Positions 59,403 through 64,000 of a stretch of 64,000 bases of DNA are shown here, one piece after another; the stretch's first letter is position 1; the number at the start of each line of letters is the position of its first letter. The stretch is from the NCBI RefSeq assembly GCF_008728515.1, contig NC_044976.1, positions 217,497,467-217,561,466 of the forward strand, written 5' to 3'. The position numbers and the translations under genes are program-made. The stretch comes from Papio anubis. Taxonomy: Eukaryota > Chordata > Mammalia > Primates > Cercopithecidae. The notes under the pieces were generated by a model. The model was given only the letters and a program-made list of their open reading frames with translations. It had not been told where the DNA came from and did no database searches.

Positions 59403-60544
59403 CTCATAGGTTTGTGTGTGTGTATATACATATGCATATATGTATGTGTGTTTGTGGATCTAGAGAAGTTTACTGAAAATCTCTGAATCTCAGTTTTGTC
59501 ATCTATAAAATATGAATGGTGATACCAATCTGAAGAGGTATTTTGATGAACTCCAAAAGAATCAAGGAATGAATCCTGTGACGTTCCAGGTGCCAATGTG
59601 TGAAGAGAGTGCGTGAAAGTTCATGCCTCCCTCCTTCCTTTCATGTGAGAGGCAGTTCAGGTTTAAGGTTTGTGGTTCCTACTGACTCTGAAATCTTGAC
59701 CAGAACTTTTTCTGCTTGTTCTTTCCTCCTGTGTATTATTTCAGTAACGTTGACCCCTGCATACTGAATTTTTAGTGAAAAGAAAGTAAAAGCAAGTAAA
59801 GATGTTTCTTAGTTTGCTTAAAAAAAAGATGTTTCTTAGTTTGCCTTCCTTATAGCTATTTCTGTAAATAAAAAAATAAAAGGGTCAGAAATAATCAATT
59901 TGGATTTTATTTTTACATAAGAAAAAATATCTTCTTCACATTATTGAAACGGGAACATCATGGCTGAGGCTGCTTTCCTGTCAGGAACCAGCTTCTAATT
60001 TTATTTAAATAATATTATGTAATGGGGCATTAGAATATTAGAACCCTGGAACATGGATAATAAAAAGATGATACATTGGCAGTCATAAAACATGGCATTA
60101 ACTATCAGATCTGATGTGTCATTTATTAAGCTATTTTTTATTCTTTTTTCCTCTGTTTAAAATTAGGATAATGTAAACTATCTCTTGGACAGTTTGTCAT
60201 AGAAAGCCCTACGTAAAATACAAATGATACAAATGTTTGAAATGTAAATTGGATTAACAATTTCAAATATTACCTCTTCTACTTACCAATAATTAACCAA
60301 TAATATAAATTCTATAGTATTGGTTTTGTATATAGTATTGGATTTGTCTTAATGCCAATCTCCTATTGATTACAAATGACATTTATGAAAACAATTTTCT
60401 CTTCTAAATTTTTTTTCAAAAATTACCAATATCATAAAATACCTGAAAATAAATTGCTCTGCAGAGGCTTAAAAACCTGCCAAGATTTTTAAAAAATGTA
60501 TTTGCAAATCCTAATTGGAATAGTTTCAGTACATTTAAGTGATT
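59403..60544. other. Unit B flank, no gene
   Basis: Aligned with unit A 40690-42300, minus A's 540-bp extra segment. A short tandem (AAGATGTTTCTTAGTTTGC, twice) lies at about 59798-59842. Confidence 0.6.
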
Positions 60545-60919
60545 TTTTGTTAGGGTAAATATACATAACAGAAACACAGTTTTAACTGTTTTAAGTGTAG
60601 AGTTCTGTGTCATTAAGTACATATATTGTTGTGCAACCATCACTACCATGAACCTGTCTCCAAAACAATTTCATTGTCTCCAACTCACACTTTGTTCTTG
60701 TCAAACAATTACTCTCCTTCTCTTCCTTCCCCCCATCCTCTGGGGTCCAACATACCACTTTCCGTCTATGAATTTCACTACTGTGGGTACTTCATGTAGG
60801 TGAATTCGCACAATATTTGTCTTTCTGTGACAGGCTTATTTCACTTCGCATAATGTATTCCAGCTTCATCCACGTTGTAGCATGTGTCAAAATTTGTGCT
60901 GTTTTAAATACTGTATACA
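60545..60919 (-). mobile_element. Old antisense L1M-like fragment
   Basis: Same element as in unit A (42300 onward), cut by the Alu at 60920. Confidence 0.75.
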
Positions 60920-61223
60920 GGCCGGGCACTGTGGCTCACGCCTGTAATCCCAGCACTTTGGGAGGCCAAGGTGGGCGGATCACGAGGTCAGGAAATCGAG
61001 ACCATCCTGGCTAACACAGTGAAACCCCATCTCTACTAAAAATACAGAAAATTATCGGGGGCGGTGGCGGCGCCTGTAGTCCCAGCTACGCGGAGGCTGA
61101 GGCAGGAGAATGGCGGGAACCTGGGAGGCGGAGCTTGCAGTGAGCCAAGATGGCGCCCCTCACTCCAGCCTGGGCCACAGAGCGAGACTCCGTCTCAAAA
61201 AAAAAAAAAAAAAAAAAAAAAAG
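60920..61223 (+). repeat. AluY-like SINE at the unit B/C junction
   Basis: Sense Alu from GGCCGGGCACTGTGG to a 25-bp A tail. The sequence before it (TTAAATACTGTATACA) is not repeated after the tail, and the two flanks come from different L1 regions, so there is no target duplication. Confidence 0.93.
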
Positions 61224-61418
61224 AATTATGGTGGATTTCCTTCTTTTCAATTGTTTGGAACAGTTTCAGAAGAAATTGTACCAGCTCCACTTTGTACCTC
61301 TGATAGAATTCAGCTATAATCCATCAGAACCCGGGCCTTTTCTTTGGTTGGTAGGCTATTTGTTATTGCCTCAATTTCAGAACTTGTTATTGGTCTATTC
61401 AGGGATTGAAATTCTGCC
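61224..61418 (-). mobile_element. Antisense L1 ORF2 fragment
   Basis: GGAACAGTTTCAGAAG, GGTTGGTAGGCTATT and TATTGGTCTATTCAGGGATT are reverse ORF2. It ends about 47 bp before the unit C splice acceptor, where the Tigger lies in units A and B. Confidence 0.88.
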
Positions 61419-61464
61419 GACAAGGACGAATTTCTGTACTTCACTTACCCTTGTGTCTCCCTTC

Positions 61465-61466
61465 AG
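61465..61466 (+). other. Putative 3' splice acceptor, OR2L coding exon (unit C)
   Basis: CTTGTGTCTCCCTTCAG, 21 nt before ATG 61488. Confidence 0.65.
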
Positions 61467-61474
61467 GAAGGATC

Positions 61475-61480
61475 ATGTGA
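61475..61480 (+). other. Start-stop uORF (ATGTGA)
   Basis: Minimal upstream ORF between the putative acceptor and the receptor ATG, in place of the overlapping uORF of the unit A and B copies. Confidence 0.4.
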
Positions 61481-61487
61481 AAGCCCC

Positions 61488-62426
61488 ATGGAAAATTACA
61501 ATCAAACATCAACTGATTTCATCTTGTTGGGGTTGTTCCCACCATCAAGAATTGGCCTTTTTCTCTTCATTCTCATTGTCCTCATTTTCCTGATGGCTCT
61601 AATTGGAAACCTATCCATGATTCTTCTCATCTTCTTGGACACCCATCTCCACACACCCATGTATTTCCTACTTAGTCAGCTCTCCCTCATTGACCTAAAT
61701 TACATCTCCACCATTGTTCCTAAGATGGCTTCTGATTTTCTGCATGGAAACAAGTCTATCTCCTTCACTGGCTGTGTGATTCAGAGTTTCTTCTTCACGA
61801 CTTTAGCCGTTGTAGAAGCGCTACTCCTGACATCAATGGCCTATGATCGTTACATTGCTATTTGCTTTCCTCTTCACTATCTCATCCGCATGAGCAAAAG
61901 AGTGTGTGTGCTGATGATAACAGGATCTTGGATCATAGGCTCTATCAATGCTTGTGCTCACACTGTATATATTCTCCATATTCCTTATTGCCAATCCAGG
62001 GCCATCAATCATTTCTTCTGTGATGTCCCGGCCATGGTGACTCTGGCCTGCACGGACACCTGGGTCTATGAGGGCACAGTGTTTTTGAGCACCACCATCT
62101 TTCTGGTGTTTCCCTTCATTGGTATTTCATGTTCCTATGGCCGGGTTCTTCTTGCTGTCTACCGCATGAAATCTGCAGAAGGGAGGAAGAAGGCCTACCT
62201 GACCTGCAGCACCCACCTCACTGTAGTGACTTTCTACTATGCACCTTTTGTCTACACCTATCTACGTCCGAGATCCCTGCGATCTCCAACAGAGGACAAG
62301 GTTCTGGCTGTTTTCTACACCATCCTCACCCCAATGCTCAACCCCATCATCTACAGCCTGAGAAACAAGGAGGTGATGGGGGCCCTGACACGAGTGAGCC
62401 AGAGACTCTGCTCTGTGAAAATGTAG
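61488..62426 (+). CDS. Olfactory receptor, family 2L (OR2L8/OR2L5-like), intact
   Basis: 312-aa odorant receptor, class A GPCR. Shares all landmarks with the unit B copy: Asn5 glycosylation site (NQT), GN in TM1, HTPMYF, the TM3 cysteine (GCVIQ), MAYDRYIAICFPLHY, EC2 cysteines (IPYCQS, FFCDVPAM), TM5 SCSYGRVLLAVY, KAYLTCSTHLTVV and PMLNPIIYSLRNKEV. Differences cluster in TM1, TM3-TM4, EC2 and TM5 (FPPSRIGLFLFILIVLIF, ASDFLHGNKS, TTLAVVEALLL, INACAHTVYILHIPYCQS, GISCSYG), where odorant contacts usually lie. These match human OR2L8 and OR2L5 as I recall them better than OR2L2 and OR2L3. The start is fixed by the acceptor 21 nt upstream and by the N-terminal consensus. The 3' flank resembles the other copies for only about 100 bp after the stop. 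Confidence 0.95.
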   Translation: MENYNQTSTDFILLGLFPPSRIGLFLFILIVLIFLMALIGNLSMILLIFLDTHLHTPMYFLLSQLSLIDLNYISTIVPKMASDFLHGNKSISFTGCVIQSFFFTTLAVVEALLLTSMAYDRYIAICFPLHYLIRMSKRVCVLMITGSWIIGSINACAHTVYILHIPYCQSRAINHFFCDVPAMVTLACTDTWVYEGTVFLSTTIFLVFPFIGISCSYGRVLLAVYRMKSAEGRKKAYLTCSTHLTVVTFYYAPFVYTYLRPRSLRSPTEDKVLAVFYTILTPMLNPIIYSLRNKEVMGALTRVSQRLCSVKM

Positions 62427-63069
62427 ACACACTTTCTGCCTAAGGTCTCAGGGCTCAGATATACATCCATTCAGCAGTGTATAGTAATTAAAATATTGTT
62501 TCATTCCTAGAGTGCAGGAGCAAAAAGTAATCAACAGAAGAAAAAACCTCACTGATTTCTGTACGAAATTGTTTTACAAAGATGTATATAATTCTAAACA
62601 ACCTTTTTCTTCATCGCATTTTCCCCATAATTTTTGAAAGCACATACTTTTGCCAAAATATTGTCAATGAGAATGTTTGTTTTTAGTTATACAGAAATGG
62701 AAGTGAAATTTCTCTAACTGAAGTTGGCACTTAGTATAGCAATTCTATTATTGTCAATTTATTTTCCAGCAATTTTAAATTTACCTTTTTATGTCTAAAA
62801 CAAACAAACAAAAAAGTCTCTTGACTTGGTGGATCCAATTGAAAACTGTAAAATGTCTTTCTTATTTAGACACTTAATGTACCAGTTACTGTTTCTTTCA
62901 ACCTAGGGAAGTTATTTTTACACAATTTAGCAGAGAGCTCAACAGGGATTCTTAAGTCCTGATACCACTCTGGATGGCCTATGACAAGTTTATGTGTTTT
63001 ATAGGGGAATTAATCCCAGGAAATGATTTAACATCAGGTATATTGTAGGTCAACAACAAGGACTGGAAT
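62427..63069. other. 3' flank of the unit C OR2L gene
   Basis: Similar to the other OR2L flanks to about 62530, then unrelated AT-rich DNA. No gene seen. Confidence 0.5.
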
Positions 63070-64000
63070 GTGCCAGCAGTAATAAAAATGGTTACATTTA
63101 GGTCTTTAACCCATTTTGAGTTGATTTTGGTATGGTATAAGGATTGGGAGTTTAGTTTCATTTTTCTGCTTAAAAATATCCAGTTTTCCCTGCACAGTAT
63201 ATTGAAGACACTGTCTGCTTCCCAATGAACATTCTTGGCTCTGTTGTCAAAAATCAGTTGACCACATCAGGCACAGAAAGATTTTGCATGTTGTCACTCA
63301 TCTGTGGGAGCTAAAATTCTTAAAAATGGAACTAGTGGAAATAGAGAATAGACTGATGGTCACCAGAGAGCGGGAAGGGTGCTGGGGAGGGGTGATAAAG
63401 TGGGGATGATTAATAGTTGCAAAAATATAATTAGATATAATGAATAAGAGCCAGTAATTAGTAGCACAACAGAGTGACTATAGTAAACAATAAATTATTG
63501 TAGAATTTATTGTACATCTTAAAGAATAACTGAAAGTGTGGAATTGGAATGTTCTCAACACAAAGAAATAATACATATTTGAGGTGCTGGTTACCCCAGT
63601 TACCCCGATTTGATCATTACGCATTGTATGCCTTTATCTAAACATCACATACACTCCACAATTCTATATTACTATTATAGTAATTAACAATAAAAAAAAT
63701 CAGTTAGCTGTAGATGTGTGGATTTATTTCTGGGTTCTCTGTTCTGTTTCATTGTTCTATGCGTCTTTTCTACACCGGTACCATTCTGTTTTGGTTATTC
63801 CATGTTTGTAGTATAGTTTGAAGTTTGGTGCTGTTATGCCTCCAGGTTTGTTCTTTTTGTTCAAGGTTGCTTTAACTATTTGGGGTCTTTTATAGTTCCA
63901 TACAAATCTTAGAATGTTTTTTACTGTTTGTGTGCAGAATGTCATTGGTGTTTTGATAGACATTGCATTGAATCTGTAGTTTGGTCATTTAAATAATATT
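63070..64000 (-). mobile_element. Antisense L1 interrupted by a sense L1 3' end
   Basis: TTTAACCCATTTTGAGTTGATTTTGG (63100) and CCCAATGAACATTCTTGG (63220) are reverse ORF2. The same element resumes at about 63705 (CTGTAGATGTGTGGATTTATT, TTTCATTGTTCTATGCGTC) and continues to the window edge, carrying a minus-strand ORF2 piece (63757-63963). Confidence 0.88.
63273..63704 (+). mobile_element. Sense L1 3'UTR nested in antisense L1
   Basis: GTTGTCACTCATCTGTGGGAG, GGTCACCAGAGAGCGGGAAGGG-type, TGATTTGATCATTACGCATTG and AACAATAAAAAAAAT are an older L1 3'UTR ending in an A run. It splits the antisense element cleanly. Confidence 0.82.

Larger units (their letters stand above)
47880..60919 (+). repeat. 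Segmental duplication unit B
   Basis: Contains the intact OR2L gene at 48156 and a long flank collinear with unit A. Ends at the Alu at 60920. Unit-specific insertions are listed separately. Confidence 0.88.

Noticed and set aside
1..64000. Bacterial-type features (CRISPR, operons, tRNA clusters, prophage, attachment sites)
   Set aside because: Gene content, splice signals, SINEs, LINEs and LTRs are all those of a primate genome, and no regularly spaced repeats or tRNA-like folds were noticed.

Overview
This window is primate nuclear DNA from an olfactory receptor (OR) gene cluster. Residue-level recognition of the receptors (OR2AJ1-like, OR2AK2-like and three OR2L-type copies, all on the + strand) points to the region equivalent to human chromosome 1q44. 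An Alu at 57618-57924 has features I associate with Old World monkey AluY subfamilies: a 12-bp gap in the left arm and a GATCCGGCC variant in the right arm. It also has a perfect 20-bp target duplication. Together these suggest a cercopithecid such as a macaque or baboon rather than a human. There is no prokaryotic content, CRISPR array or operon.

Layout. 1-5250: AT-rich intergenic DNA with a MIR, two Alus and an older repeat. 5273-6198: a broken OR2AJ1. 6867-8530: an antisense L1 5'UTR-like block joined to a poly(A)-tailed sequence. 13340-14260: intact OR2AK2. 14580-20662: a near full-length but dead L1. 21266-28460: an Alu, a 5'-inverted L1, a 550-bp polypyrimidine tract and a truncated antisense L1. 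28470-32166: a long 5'-truncated L1. 32477-33398: an OR2L pseudogene. 48156-49094 and 61488-62426: two intact 312-aa OR2L receptors.

The main large-scale structure is a diverged tandem segmental duplication. The OR2L pseudogene and its roughly 9 kb downstream flank (unit A, about 32.17-42.84 kb) align in order with the first intact OR2L gene and its flank (unit B, about 47.88-60.92 kb). Comparing the units separates old from newer events. Unit A alone carries a solo LTR12/HERV9-type LTR and an internally deleted L1, while unit B keeps both empty sites. Unit B alone carries a Y3-RNA retrocopy, an L1 3' fragment and the young Alu. A third OR2L gene (unit C) begins just after an Alu that lies on the B/C junction and has no visible target duplication.

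The intact receptors are single-coding-exon class A GPCRs expected in olfactory sensory neurons. Each OR2L coding exon has a plausible 3' splice site exactly 21 nt before its ATG, and OR2AK2 has one only 2 nt before its ATG. This fits the usual OR structure of non-coding 5' exon(s) plus one coding exon. No upstream exons or promoters could be identified by reading alone. I see no new biological system here. The points worth checking are structural: dated insertions, a strong foldback element, a shared overlapping uORF, and junction-associated repeats.
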